Part shown: positions 7,297-17,215 of the stretch, one piece after another
Numbering within the stretch: position 1 is the stretch's first letter
Layout of the letters: each line of letters begins with the position of its first letter
Position numbers and translations under genes: made by a program
Notes under the pieces: model-generated
Databases searched by the model: none
What the model was told of the DNA's origin: nothing
What the model saw: the letters and a program-made list of their open reading frames with translations, nothing else
Assembly (NCBI GenBank): GCA_003963305.1
Contig: RXJR01000006.1
Coordinates: forward strand, 1 to 64,000
Direction of reading: 5' to 3'
Origin: Candidatus Melainabacteria bacterium
GTDB taxonomy: Bacteria; Cyanobacteriota; Vampirovibrionia; Obscuribacterales; Obscuribacteraceae
DNA length: 64,000 nucleotides

Positions 7297-10200
7297 GCGA
7301 AAACCAGAAGCCCAGCCGCTATGAGCCGATTGCGCTTTCGAGCGAAAGTACGGTCGTTGCTGAATTCGTGCGCGAGAACAAAGTGCGTGAAGAAAGTTAC
7401 CAGACCGAAGCGGAGCTGGAATCAAACTTCCTTAAGCGCCTACAAATTCAGGCTTATGATTACCTGCGTATCAAGAGCGAGGCTGATCTCATCGCTAACT
7501 TGCGCCGCCAGCTGGAGGCGTTGAACAAGATCGAATTCAGCGAGAGTGAATGGCAACGCTTCTTCAGCGAAAAAATAGCTGGAGCAAACGATGGCATTGT
7601 TGAAAAAACTACACGCATTCAGGAAGACCACATCCAATTACTCAAGCGCGACGATGGCACCACAAAGAACATTTACTTGATTGATAAGCAATCAATTCAT
7701 AACAATCGCCTGCAAGTTATCAACCAATACGAAGTAGAGGGGATGCGCAGTAACCGATACGATGTGACTATCCTGGTAAACGGACTGCCGATGATACATG
7801 TTGAACTCAAGCGTCGGGGCGTGGAAATCCGCGAGGCGTTTAATCAGATCAACCGCTACCAGCGAGACAGCTTTTGGGCTGGCTCCGGGTTGTTTGAGTA
7901 CGTCCAACTCTTCGTAATCAGTAACGGTACTCTCACAAAGTATTACAGCAATACCGTCCGCGAGGGACACCTAGCAGAGCAGCGCAATAAGCGGAACCGA
8001 AAGAAGACCTCAAACAGTTTTTCCTTCACCAGCTGGTGGGCCGATGCAAAGAATAAGCCGATCACGGAGTTGACCGATTTCACGAAGACTTTCTTCGCTA
8101 AGCATACGCTGTTGAATATCCTCACCAAGTACTGTGTGTTCGATGTGGATCGGAAGCTGCTAGTAATGCGTCCATACCAAATTGTTGCAGCCGAATCGAT
8201 CCTGCAGCGCATCGTAACAGCAACGAACCATCGACAACTGGGCACCATATCAGCTGGCGGTTATATCTGGCATACGACGGGATCCGGCAAAACACTGACG
8301 AGCTTCAAGGCGGCGCAGCTGGCACGTGCACTGGCGGAGATCGACAAGGTGCTATTCGTTGTTGATCGAAAGGATCTGGACTACCAGACCATGCGCGAAT
8401 ACGAACGCTTTCAAAAGGGCGCAGCTAATTCCAATACTTCCACTGCGGTGCTTCAACAGCAACTCGAAGATCCAGCGTCGCGCATCATAATCACCACCAT
8501 CCAAAAGCTCAGTCGCTTCGTCGCGAAGAACAAAAAGCACTCGGTTTACAACTCACATGTCGTAGTAATTTTCGACGAATGTCATCGCAGCCAATTCGGC
8601 GACATGCACACAGAAATTACGAAAGTGTTCAACCGGTATCATCTGTTTGGCTTTACTGGTACGCCAATCTTCGCCGCCAACGCCGGGAGCGGTGGCAATC
8701 CACAACGCCGGACCACGGAGCAAGCATTCGGCGACAAGTTGCATACCTACACCATTGTCGATGCCATCAATGACAAGAATGTCCTTCCTTTTCGAATCGA
8801 CTATATCAATACCATAAGAACCGCAGCAAACGTCCGCGACAAAAAGGTGTCGGCCATCGACAAAGAGCGGGCACTACTCGCCAAGAAACGCATCACTCAA
8901 ATAGTGGGATATATCCGTGAACACTTCGACCAGAAAACGAAGCGCGGTGGCAATACTGTCTATCAGCACGGAATAGTGACAAATGTAGAAGAGGTTATCG
9001 CCAGCAGAAATAAGATTGAAGAAATCCGGCGTAGCCAGCGAGTCAGTGGATTCAATTCCATTTTTGCCACGGCATCTATCGACGCCGCGAAACGCTACTA
9101 TGCTGAATTCACTAGCCAACAGCAAGACATCCCAATTGCTCAGAAGCTGAAGATCGGATTGATCTACAGCTTCGCCGTCAATGATGACGATGAGGACGGT
9201 CTTCTCGGCGAGGAAGAGTTCGAGACCGAAGGGCTGGACCAGAGCTCGCGGGATTTTCTGGAGGCTGCTATCAAAGACTATAACGCTTTGTTTGCCACCA
9301 GCTATGATACCTCTGCTGATAAATTCCAGAACTACTACAAAGATTTGTCGCAGCGGTTGAAGAACCGCGAGCTTGACGTCGTTATTGTGGTCAACATGTT
9401 TCTGACGGGCTTCGATGCCACCACATTGAACACACTGTGGGTCGACAAAAATCTGCGCGCGCACGGATTGATACAGGCATACTCCAGGACAAATCGCATC
9501 CTCAACTCAGTTAAGACTTACGGCAACATTGTTTCTTTTCGGAATTTAGAAGAAGAAACGAATGACGCGCTTGCGCTTTTCGGTAATAAGGACGCCAAGG
9601 GCATCGTATTGCTCAAGCCCTACAGGGACTATTATTCGGAATATCAGAAGAAAATCGCCGAATTGGTCAGTAACTTTGAACTAGGGATGCCGATCATCGG
9701 TGAGAATTTGCAGAAACAATTCATCAAACTGTTTGGCTCGATCTTACGACTCAAGAACATTCTCAGATCATTTGACGATTTTGCTGGAAATGAAATACTC
9801 AGTGAACGAGATTTTCAAGACTACCAGAGCGTGTATTTGAATCTGTATGCCGAATTCCGCAGCGCTTCCACGGCGGAGAAAGAATCCATCAACGATGATG
9901 TAGTGTTTGAAATTGAGCTTATTAAGCAGGTCGAAATCAACGTCGATTACATTCTGATGTTGGTGGAGCGATACATTAAGTCGAAAGGTACTGGTGAAGA
10001 CAAAGAGATCCTGGCTACCATCGAACGAGCGATCAGTTCCAGTCCGTCGTTGCGTAACAAGAAGGACCTTATTGAAGAGTTTGTCGATTCTCTCACAACG
10101 GCGGCCAAAGTTGATGCAGACTGGCTTACGTTCATCAAGGTCAAAAAGGCAGAAGAACTAGATTGCATTATCATCGATGAGAGCCTCAACGCTGAGGAGA

Positions 10201-10379
10201 CAAGGTCATTCGTGGAAAATGCTTTCCGCGATGGGGCAATACCGACCAGCGGCACAGCAATTACTAAGATCATGCCGCCTGTCTCAAGATTTTCCAAAGA
10301 CAGCGGTCATTCGACGAAGAAACAAACGGTCTTGGACAAATTGTCGAGGTTCTTTGAACGCTACTTCGGGCTTTCCTAA
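7293..10379 (+). CDS. hsdR: type I restriction endonuclease subunit R
   Basis: 1028 residues, full length for the family. GTG start overlapping the hsdS stop (GTGA), GAGGA upstream. N-terminal nuclease with RYDVTILVNGLPMIHVELKR (Asp then Glu-x-Lys of the PD-(D/E)XK fold, about residues 150-172). SF2 motor: Walker A HTTGSGKT (about 330), DECHRSQFG (about 428), GFTGTP (about 452), and QAYSRTNR motif VI (about 728). C-terminal helical region binds the methylase. All catalytic motifs look intact, so active translocation and cleavage of unmethylated DNA is expected. It ends 52 bases before the end of the convergent ATPase gene. Confidence 0.95.
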   Translation: MSENQKPSRYEPIALSSESTVVAEFVRENKVREESYQTEAELESNFLKRLQIQAYDYLRIKSEADLIANLRRQLEALNKIEFSESEWQRFFSEKIAGANDGIVEKTTRIQEDHIQLLKRDDGTTKNIYLIDKQSIHNNRLQVINQYEVEGMRSNRYDVTILVNGLPMIHVELKRRGVEIREAFNQINRYQRDSFWAGSGLFEYVQLFVISNGTLTKYYSNTVREGHLAEQRNKRNRKKTSNSFSFTSWWADAKNKPITELTDFTKTFFAKHTLLNILTKYCVFDVDRKLLVMRPYQIVAAESILQRIVTATNHRQLGTISAGGYIWHTTGSGKTLTSFKAAQLARALAEIDKVLFVVDRKDLDYQTMREYERFQKGAANSNTSTAVLQQQLEDPASRIIITTIQKLSRFVAKNKKHSVYNSHVVVIFDECHRSQFGDMHTEITKVFNRYHLFGFTGTPIFAANAGSGGNPQRRTTEQAFGDKLHTYTIVDAINDKNVLPFRIDYINTIRTAANVRDKKVSAIDKERALLAKKRITQIVGYIREHFDQKTKRGGNTVYQHGIVTNVEEVIASRNKIEEIRRSQRVSGFNSIFATASIDAAKRYYAEFTSQQQDIPIAQKLKIGLIYSFAVNDDDEDGLLGEEEFETEGLDQSSRDFLEAAIKDYNALFATSYDTSADKFQNYYKDLSQRLKNRELDVVIVVNMFLTGFDATTLNTLWVDKNLRAHGLIQAYSRTNRILNSVKTYGNIVSFRNLEEETNDALALFGNKDAKGIVLLKPYRDYYSEYQKKIAELVSNFELGMPIIGENLQKQFIKLFGSILRLKNILRSFDDFAGNEILSERDFQDYQSVYLNLYAEFRSASTAEKESINDDVVFEIELIKQVEINVDYILMLVERYIKSKGTGEDKEILATIERAISSSPSLRNKKDLIEEFVDSLTTAAKVDADWLTFIKVKKAEELDCIIIDESLNAEETRSFVENAFRDGAIPTSGTAITKIMPPVSRFSKDSGHSTKKQTVLDKLSRFFERYFGLS

Positions 10380-10431
10380 GGCGCGCAGGCAAAGGTCTCA
10401 ACGACGGTCTTAATCGTTCGTTCAGTCCAGC

Positions 10432-13400
10432 TCACAGTTTGAGGAGCGAAATGGTTTCAGGTCGCGGCGAGCCTTCGGTAAAAAACATCGCATTGTGCTT
10501 TGGCATAGTTTTGAGGCGATCAGTGATGCGACTGACCATGTCGGTCGGCGCGACATTCTTCGCTGCAATTCGTGCGTCTGTATCCGTTAGGCGAAGGAGC
10601 AGATAGTTGGACACGGCAGCGAACAGAGAGCTGCTAAAGTCTTTGACTTCCTGTGATGCAACTAAAAGCGAAATGCCATATTTTCTGCATTCTTTGCCCA
10701 TACGTCCCAAGAGGCTCAGTTTTGATGCTTTGTGTGCTTCGTCGAAGATAACCGCATCGCAAATTCGATTGCGTACTCCCCTTATGAACATTTCTTGATA
10801 GATGTTATACAGAACGAATGAGGCAAATGCTTTTTGGAGGGACTCGTTGCTAGTTTGGTGTAACCGAACTATCTTGAGACCGTCCTGGGTTAGGGCGCTT
10901 CGCATCTCACCAGAGCTTGCGAAGAATCCGTAATCATTCAGCTCAGCCAACCGCGCCATCAGCCCGGGATTAACGCGTTCTTGCGAATTCAGAATGTCGA
11001 AAAACCGCTGGAACGCGGGTATTGCTCTTTGTTCTTGATTCGTATGCTCGGACCCCCACCCAAGTTCCAAATAGCTTTGCTTAATCGATTCGCGAATGCG
11101 CTCGGTCTGTAGGTCTCCAAGCTCTGAGAAAATTGCAGAGAAGATATCCCGGAGCATTCCTGCATTATCCAAGTATGCAAGCGGGTTCTCAGTCACGATC
11201 CGCAATGGATTGAATCCTAACCCACGATAATCAATGAACGAAATGTTGTCACCGCCCACGATATCAGTGATCCGTTGATCAAAGTCATCATGATAGGAAA
11301 AGACAACCGGATTTATCCCGGCTTGCAATAACTGCTTAGTGATCGTAATCAGCGTCGTAGTTTTTCCCATACCGGGCAGTCCGACGATCATCAGATGTGG
11401 ATTGTTGGAAATAGACGGACGCCAGATGACCTCTTCTCCGCTCGTTAGACTTGTCCCGAGAATTATCTCGCCCACGGGAATTTTGGACTCAATTTGCCCA
11501 CTCGGCGGTTCGGCAACTGCGACAGAACCTGGACTGGGTGGGTTTTCCTGCTGACTATCTATGGGTTCGACGGGATCAGACTGCAGCTCATTAAGCTGTT
11601 CTGGATTTGGGGTGACTGCTGGGAGTCGTGGAGAATGTACGGGTTCATCACGCAGATCGTGAGTGAGATCTTTGGAAGGTTGTGGGCGCGGCTTGCCATG
11701 GTCCGGCATTTGCGCCGGCCCGAAAAGATGTATGTCGACTTGTTCGCTGAACGGTATCATTTCAGGTGCGTCACCGGGAAATTCTGGGCAGAAGATGAAT
11801 CCTTTGTCCGGCAATAGATTGACTTGATACTTGTTAGCTTGAGAGATGAATTTGTCTATTTCCTTTAACAGTCGTAAAAACACATCCTCTTTCAGATAGT
11901 GTCGTCGCGCTTTTTCAGCATAGAATCGCAGGATCTTTCCGACCATACTCCGCCGTATGCTCGCTTCTGATGGTGTCAGTGAGTCGGAAAGGAAGAACGT
12001 TTCCCAATGCGTTCTAGTGTTTGTCAGTTGAGAGTGAATCGAGTTCAACAAATCTTCTGTTCGTGCCATTCGCAAATGACGTCTATATTTGACTTCCACG
12101 AAAGAGAGGCAAAGCGATCCCCGCTTAGTGGCGGTCACATAGACGAGATCCGCTCTAACTTGTGAGGCACCGCCGTCTTTTTTCGCCGGGCACAATTCCG
12201 GGACATCATCGAGGGGAACGAAAAATCCTTCATTTAAATCGCACCAACCGGAATGTTTTTCACGCAGGCAATTCGAATACAGAAGTGAAAGTGCGATTAG
12301 TTCTCCAGGCTGCTGAGAAGAGTTTGCTAACCGCATCGCCAACCTTCCACTGAGCCCTTTCAATTGCATAAGGAGGAACTCGCAATTCCGTGGACTGCAG
12401 CTCAGATTCATCTCCACTAAGGGTTTGGCTAACAGCGTCGTCACCTCGCTCAGATGAGTGGTAGAGGTGACGAGTTGCATAGTGCCGAGGGAAGGTCTCT
12501 CGGGAACGCAGTCTATTACATACGCTTCATAAGTATCCTTTGCTTCACACGGAGAATCAAAGTACTCAAGTCCACCGTGCCGATCTATGGTTATTACCCA
12601 ATCGCTCGTTTCATGGACTTTCGACAGTGTGTTCTCTTCAGATTGACTCAAACTGGTTTTGAGCACTGCATTTCCTAACACCGCAGGTCCCGATTCTTTT
12701 GAGATAGAACGAGAGGTGGCAGAGAGCAAGAAGTTCTGAATGCGGAGTAAGCGATCTGTAAATACTTTCCCAGCCGGATGTTTTTCACCGTCAACGCTCG
12801 TTGCATTGCCCGTCATCCAGACTGGGTGTGGACGCATTTTAAAATTGCGATAGATCGGTGCAACCAATCCATACACTTCTAATGGTCGAGTTTCAGGAGG
12901 TCCTGCTGCGACATCAGGGACTACCGAGGTATCGAATGTGTCAAAGGAAACTGATAAATGCGACGGGGGCGGAGAATCGGCTTCGAACTGCTTTGCCCAA
13001 TTTAGACGGGGCAATTGTTGACCTTCGAATTCATAGGACTCCAGCATCCATCTGTCTACTCGTGCAATTTGGCCAATACCAGCGCGGCGTTTTTCACTAC
13101 TCTCCGTGAGAAAGCTTCCGGCCGTCCCATGTTCTCTGGCAGAACCGATTAGCCGCAAAGTAAAACCAACGTCTTGTGTGATGGGTGGGGCGTCTGGTTC
13201 ATCAGCAATGTCGGTGCCCAAACTGCATCCAAGCGATCTTGCAATTGTGCAGCCATCGCCCGCTTTAAATGCGTTAACGTGAATATTATGATAGCTCTGG
13301 TGCAAATTCGCATAGCGTGCGATTTCGCGGCCGAGATAGCGGCTTACAGAAGAACTGATCGAAGCAGGCACAGGATTCGCTTCGTCAGACAGTGCTTTCG

Positions 13401-15402
13401 ATAAAAGTGCTATTGATGCCCGCGGTTCTGTATCAGACTGTAGAACCATTGCAACGCAGTGAAATCCCAACATATCGCCGAAGACAAAGTTTTGATCTGG
13501 TTTCGGTCCCGGAATAATCAGCGGATAGTGTGCGCCGTTTAGTGAAGCGACAAGTCCTTCAATGCGTTTTACCGATACATTCTCTTCATAGGCGAGCTGC
13601 TGCACGAGCGCGTCGTACGAATAATGCCAGGCGACTCTAACAGGGTGCCAAGGCAGAATTATCAGTCCTATGGTTCTCCCGGAAAGGCTTTGCACTTCGA
13701 CAGTGCCTGCAAGACAAAAATCTGGCGATCCTTGTTCAAATGTCGATGACCATGCATTTATATATTCATCAATAACTTTGCTTTGCTGATAAATAGCGCC
13801 ATAAGTGCTTCTGCACTTGGCAATGTAGTCAGCGAATTGGCGACACGCATCCGTGAGACGCGACGTGGATGGGTCGTCCATTTGAATGTATTCAATCGCC
13901 GAGTGTCTTGTGCCGTCGGGTCGGAGCCTCACAATCCAGCGGGATGGACGACCACGGTTGTCATTCCACTCGGTTTCAAGAAGCTTGACAAGGGTTGGGC
14001 GGTGAACTCGATAACTGCGTTGATTTGCCTTGAAAACGATGTAGCCACGACGATCTTCGTTGTAGCACTTGTCCACATCTGGTGAGTTGAGAAGAGACTG
14101 AAGAACATCTCGTTCAAGTGCTATTGCTCCATCAATAAGACAACGAAGATGCTGTCCACTTGCGGAGCGCACGTCTTTCGATTCTCTACCGATGGAAAGA
14201 ATAAACTCTTCTGTTTCAATTTCGCGGACGTTTTCGATACCGACCGCCTTGATGATTATCTTCGCCTCGAACTTCGAGCCCTCTTCTATGTCGGCGAAGT
14301 CCTCTTCGGTAAATTTACTTTTCTGCGGGTCCTTTCCAGAGTGCGATACAACTTGCTCCGCTAAGACCTCGTCTCCTGCGACCACTGTTACATTGTACTG
14401 AACCGCATCGCGCTTGAGCCCTTCGGGTATGGCTTTCCATCGTACTTCCAGCTTAGACCGTTCTTTGGCACTGCTCGGAGTCGGATTAATGGCAATTTTG
14501 AGCATGCCACCGTCAGCCTCACTCAGACTAAGTCCTGACCATACCTGCGCTTTTGCGTCATTGCGCCCCCGCCACTTCAATAGCTCCAAAGAAACGAGGT
14601 CGCTGGAACCGAAGAAACCTGGGTTAATGCTATTCAGCCACAGCTCTTCTTTATTTCTCAAGTCTGTCAGGGCCTGAGTCCATCGTGTCCCGGTCGAACT
14701 ACGAACAAATGATTCCAGCTCCTTGATCTGCGCATCAGAAGCGTCGCGCAATAGCAACGAAGCGACTCTTGAAGAGGGTGGTTGAGCGGCGCCCGTGGCT
14801 AAGAGCAATCGCTCCACTAACCTAACTGATTTTTCTATCTCGGCTTCGTCCGGCGGCTCGTCCGAAACCTTGATGGGCCACAATCCTAGGTCGATAAGAT
14901 GGTTTCCAAAGTCTTTCAAATCCGCAGCACACTTTGCGAGGAAAGCAAATTCCGCCATCGGCGAAATGGTGTTCTGCCGGCCAATCTTTCTTGTGCGATC
15001 AACTGCTTTTTTGCAGATCGGCTGCCATCGCTGGTCGATACGAAGCACCGCCAACCTAATTGCTTCTTCGAAAAAGGCCTGTTCAGTAACTTCGAAACAG
15101 GCGCTGTAGATGCCGTCCATTCCGCTTTTTGCGCGGCTCGGATCTACGAGTAATAGATGGCTGCCTTGTTTCTCTTCGCGTAACTCAACGGCTTTGTCTG
15201 CGCTGATCAATCTGTTAGAGCTCTTACTTACGTCTATGACGCCGTTTGCGGTCCATCCGGTGACATCAAAAGTTTGCGACTGGCAAAGATCTTCAATAAC
15301 TCCACCATCCAAGAAAGTCACAAATGCCACGTTACCATCAGCCGGTTGTGGCAGCAGTTTTGCGAAAGCTTGAGATAGAAGTTGGCATTCAAAATCAGTC
15401 AT
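10432..15402 (-). CDS. DptH-like protein: PD-(D/E)XK motif plus HerA-type ATPase
   Basis: 1656 residues from ATG 15402 (GAGGAC seven bases upstream; overlaps the previous gene by eight bases). The long N-terminal part has no motif I can name. Around residue 1100 comes ADLVYV, then FVEVKYRRH, an Asp and Glu-x-Lys pair spaced as in PD-(D/E)XK nucleases. A Pro-rich linker follows, then a HerA/FtsK-like ATPase: GEIILGTSLTSGEEV, Walker A VGLPGMGKTT (about 1345) and Walker B DAVIFDEAHK (about 1552), ending in a conserved C-terminal tail. Size and architecture match DptH of phosphorothioation-dependent restriction and the ATP-binding MAD8 of MADS as I recall them. Probably the translocating effector of the complex; the family assignment rests on architecture, not on a search. 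Confidence 0.7.
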   Translation of the reverse strand: MTDFECQLLSQAFAKLLPQPADGNVAFVTFLDGGVIEDLCQSQTFDVTGWTANGVIDVSKSSNRLISADKAVELREEKQGSHLLLVDPSRAKSGMDGIYSACFEVTEQAFFEEAIRLAVLRIDQRWQPICKKAVDRTRKIGRQNTISPMAEFAFLAKCAADLKDFGNHLIDLGLWPIKVSDEPPDEAEIEKSVRLVERLLLATGAAQPPSSRVASLLLRDASDAQIKELESFVRSSTGTRWTQALTDLRNKEELWLNSINPGFFGSSDLVSLELLKWRGRNDAKAQVWSGLSLSEADGGMLKIAINPTPSSAKERSKLEVRWKAIPEGLKRDAVQYNVTVVAGDEVLAEQVVSHSGKDPQKSKFTEEDFADIEEGSKFEAKIIIKAVGIENVREIETEEFILSIGRESKDVRSASGQHLRCLIDGAIALERDVLQSLLNSPDVDKCYNEDRRGYIVFKANQRSYRVHRPTLVKLLETEWNDNRGRPSRWIVRLRPDGTRHSAIEYIQMDDPSTSRLTDACRQFADYIAKCRSTYGAIYQQSKVIDEYINAWSSTFEQGSPDFCLAGTVEVQSLSGRTIGLIILPWHPVRVAWHYSYDALVQQLAYEENVSVKRIEGLVASLNGAHYPLIIPGPKPDQNFVFGDMLGFHCVAMVLQSDTEPRASIALLSKALSDEANPVPASISSSVSRYLGREIARYANLHQSYHNIHVNAFKAGDGCTIARSLGCSLGTDIADEPDAPPITQDVGFTLRLIGSAREHGTAGSFLTESSEKRRAGIGQIARVDRWMLESYEFEGQQLPRLNWAKQFEADSPPPSHLSVSFDTFDTSVVPDVAAGPPETRPLEVYGLVAPIYRNFKMRPHPVWMTGNATSVDGEKHPAGKVFTDRLLRIQNFLLSATSRSISKESGPAVLGNAVLKTSLSQSEENTLSKVHETSDWVITIDRHGGLEYFDSPCEAKDTYEAYVIDCVPERPSLGTMQLVTSTTHLSEVTTLLAKPLVEMNLSCSPRNCEFLLMQLKGLSGRLAMRLANSSQQPGELIALSLLYSNCLREKHSGWCDLNEGFFVPLDDVPELCPAKKDGGASQVRADLVYVTATKRGSLCLSFVEVKYRRHLRMARTEDLLNSIHSQLTNTRTHWETFFLSDSLTPSEASIRRSMVGKILRFYAEKARRHYLKEDVFLRLLKEIDKFISQANKYQVNLLPDKGFIFCPEFPGDAPEMIPFSEQVDIHLFGPAQMPDHGKPRPQPSKDLTHDLRDEPVHSPRLPAVTPNPEQLNELQSDPVEPIDSQQENPPSPGSVAVAEPPSGQIESKIPVGEIILGTSLTSGEEVIWRPSISNNPHLMIVGLPGMGKTTTLITITKQLLQAGINPVVFSYHDDFDQRITDIVGGDNISFIDYRGLGFNPLRIVTENPLAYLDNAGMLRDIFSAIFSELGDLQTERIRESIKQSYLELGWGSEHTNQEQRAIPAFQRFFDILNSQERVNPGLMARLAELNDYGFFASSGEMRSALTQDGLKIVRLHQTSNESLQKAFASFVLYNIYQEMFIRGVRNRICDAVIFDEAHKASKLSLLGRMGKECRKYGISLLVASQEVKDFSSSLFAAVSNYLLLRLTDTDARIAAKNVAPTDMVSRITDRLKTMPKHNAMFFTEGSPRPETISLLKL

Positions 15403-17194
15403 TGCTATTGTCCTCAGCCACATACCGCGCCGTCAGTCGTTTCATTGTTTCCGCATCGTTGACACCAACCAACAATCCGAGGTCGCGTAAGCGACGTTCC
15501 AGGAACTTCTTATTCGCTGACAACAATTCGTTTGCGATTGGCATTCCTTCTGGAGAGCGATCCACGAATAAGCCATACCGTTCTCGTAGCAAGACAAGGA
15601 AATTCTGCAAGCTAAGAACTTGTTCGCCTTTTCCCTTTTTGTCTTTTCGCAGATGTCGATGTACAAGAAAGTCAATCATCGTATTGGTCAATACGATTGA
15701 CCGGGCCTCTGTAAGCCGCTTCTTACCCATCGTGGATACCATTACCTTTCGCTTACTTGCGAGGCCGCTTGGCGAATCAACCATAAGGCAAGATTCGAGA
15801 GCTTTCTGAAAGTGCGATCGATTGAGCTTGTCACCCATCAGAGCAACCAATGCTTCGCCAAGTCTTGTTGCTGGCTCGACCTCGGGATTTCGGAGAAGCT
15901 CCGTGACAGCCAATTGCTCTTCGTCCGCTTCAAGTGCATCCGCTAATTCGCGGCACTTTCGTTTTAAATCCTTCGCTAAAAATTGGGAATTTTCATGTCT
16001 GCCATCTCTAATGGCGCCTAGGAGGTTGAGCAATCCTTCGCTGTGAGGTGATTGCTTCAGAGACTTCACCTCGGCACGCATGTCCTCGTCATAAGACACT
16101 GCTTGATCGAGAATTCTCATGGTCATCAACGTTATTGGTAATCGATCAAGTCTTCTGAAGCAGTCTTCAAAGGACTCTTCGGCCAACCGACGTAAGTCAT
16201 TATTCGCGCCAGAAGAACAATCAACGAATAGCTGCCATGGACGATCTTCTTTGGGCAACGAGAGTTCGTTTGTCTTTTCCCAGCCGAGCGCCAGCTGCGC
16301 ACTTGAAAGAAAGATGTTGGAAAGCCCGAGCGAAAGGCAAGCTTCGAGCATTGGTATCAATGCATGCCTCGGAATAACGGTTCCATATGCCTGTAGAAAA
16401 ACGCTCAGGTCTCGCGAGAATCGTTGTGCAGCGTTTTTTGATAGTGGCTTAGAGTTTGGTATTAAACCACTTTCGCTCGGTCCCCTCAATTTCTGGGGTG
16501 CCTGTGTACAAGATTGTGCCATTCTCACAGTAAGTAGCTGATCGATTCCTATTTCTGCGCTTTCTGAATATCGCTCGGCAGAAACGTTGGCTTCTCGACC
16601 TTCAGAATACACGCCAGTTCCAAGGAGTTTCAGTAATTCGTTATCCTCCATACTCCTGCCGGCCGAGAATCTCGATTTAACACGCCCCGACTCGATATGC
16701 GAACCGTCCGGTTGATCAACGAGCAGCGCAACAATCATTTCGGGAACAGAACGCAAGTGTCCGATCTGTTTGGGAAGATCTATCCAGCTCGCGAAATAAT
16801 GGGTAGGAAAAGCTCGGATAACTTGATTCGTTCGGCCCGTTGAATGGTCCGTATTTTCCAAGCAATAAGTCAGTAGCAGATCGCCAAGTATTGCTAGAGT
16901 TGTTTCATCCTTGAAATTTGCAAACCACTGATCCTTTTCGACAAGCTTTTTTGCGATTTGATCAATCGACAGTATCGGTTCAGTTTCGCTTGTAAATGCA
17001 GAAGCGAATTTGCCTGCGCCTCTACGATGTCCCCAGCGAAACATGTACAGCACCGCAGGCAGCACCGCTTCCATCGAAAAGTCTTGCGGCGTAATCGGAA
17101 TGACTGCGGAGTAATTGGACGACCAAAGCTCTCTGACGCGTTGAGGCGTTAGCACGTTCTCGACTATAGTTTTTGTGGGATTTGTTTGCCGCAT
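15395..17194 (-). CDS. DptG/MAD7-position protein of unknown fold
   Basis: 599 residues, soluble, mostly helical by composition. Middle gene of the kinase-ATPase operon: 21 bases after the kinase stop, and eight bases overlapping the ATPase start, so translation is probably coupled. AGAGGA precedes the ATG. No nucleotide-binding or nuclease motif seen. The position between a P-loop NTPase gene and a HerA-like giant is that of DptG in dptFGH and of MAD7 in MADS. The sequence itself I do not recognise, so the link is by gene order. Likely a structural subunit bridging the two ATPases. Confidence 0.6.
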   Translation of the reverse strand: MRQTNPTKTIVENVLTPQRVRELWSSNYSAVIPITPQDFSMEAVLPAVLYMFRWGHRRGAGKFASAFTSETEPILSIDQIAKKLVEKDQWFANFKDETTLAILGDLLLTYCLENTDHSTGRTNQVIRAFPTHYFASWIDLPKQIGHLRSVPEMIVALLVDQPDGSHIESGRVKSRFSAGRSMEDNELLKLLGTGVYSEGREANVSAERYSESAEIGIDQLLTVRMAQSCTQAPQKLRGPSESGLIPNSKPLSKNAAQRFSRDLSVFLQAYGTVIPRHALIPMLEACLSLGLSNIFLSSAQLALGWEKTNELSLPKEDRPWQLFVDCSSGANNDLRRLAEESFEDCFRRLDRLPITLMTMRILDQAVSYDEDMRAEVKSLKQSPHSEGLLNLLGAIRDGRHENSQFLAKDLKRKCRELADALEADEEQLAVTELLRNPEVEPATRLGEALVALMGDKLNRSHFQKALESCLMVDSPSGLASKRKVMVSTMGKKRLTEARSIVLTNTMIDFLVHRHLRKDKKGKGEQVLSLQNFLVLLRERYGLFVDRSPEGMPIANELLSANKKFLERRLRDLGLLVGVNDAETMKRLTARYVAEDNSND

Positions 17195-17215
17195 TGCAGT
17201 CCTCTTTCTGAGAGA

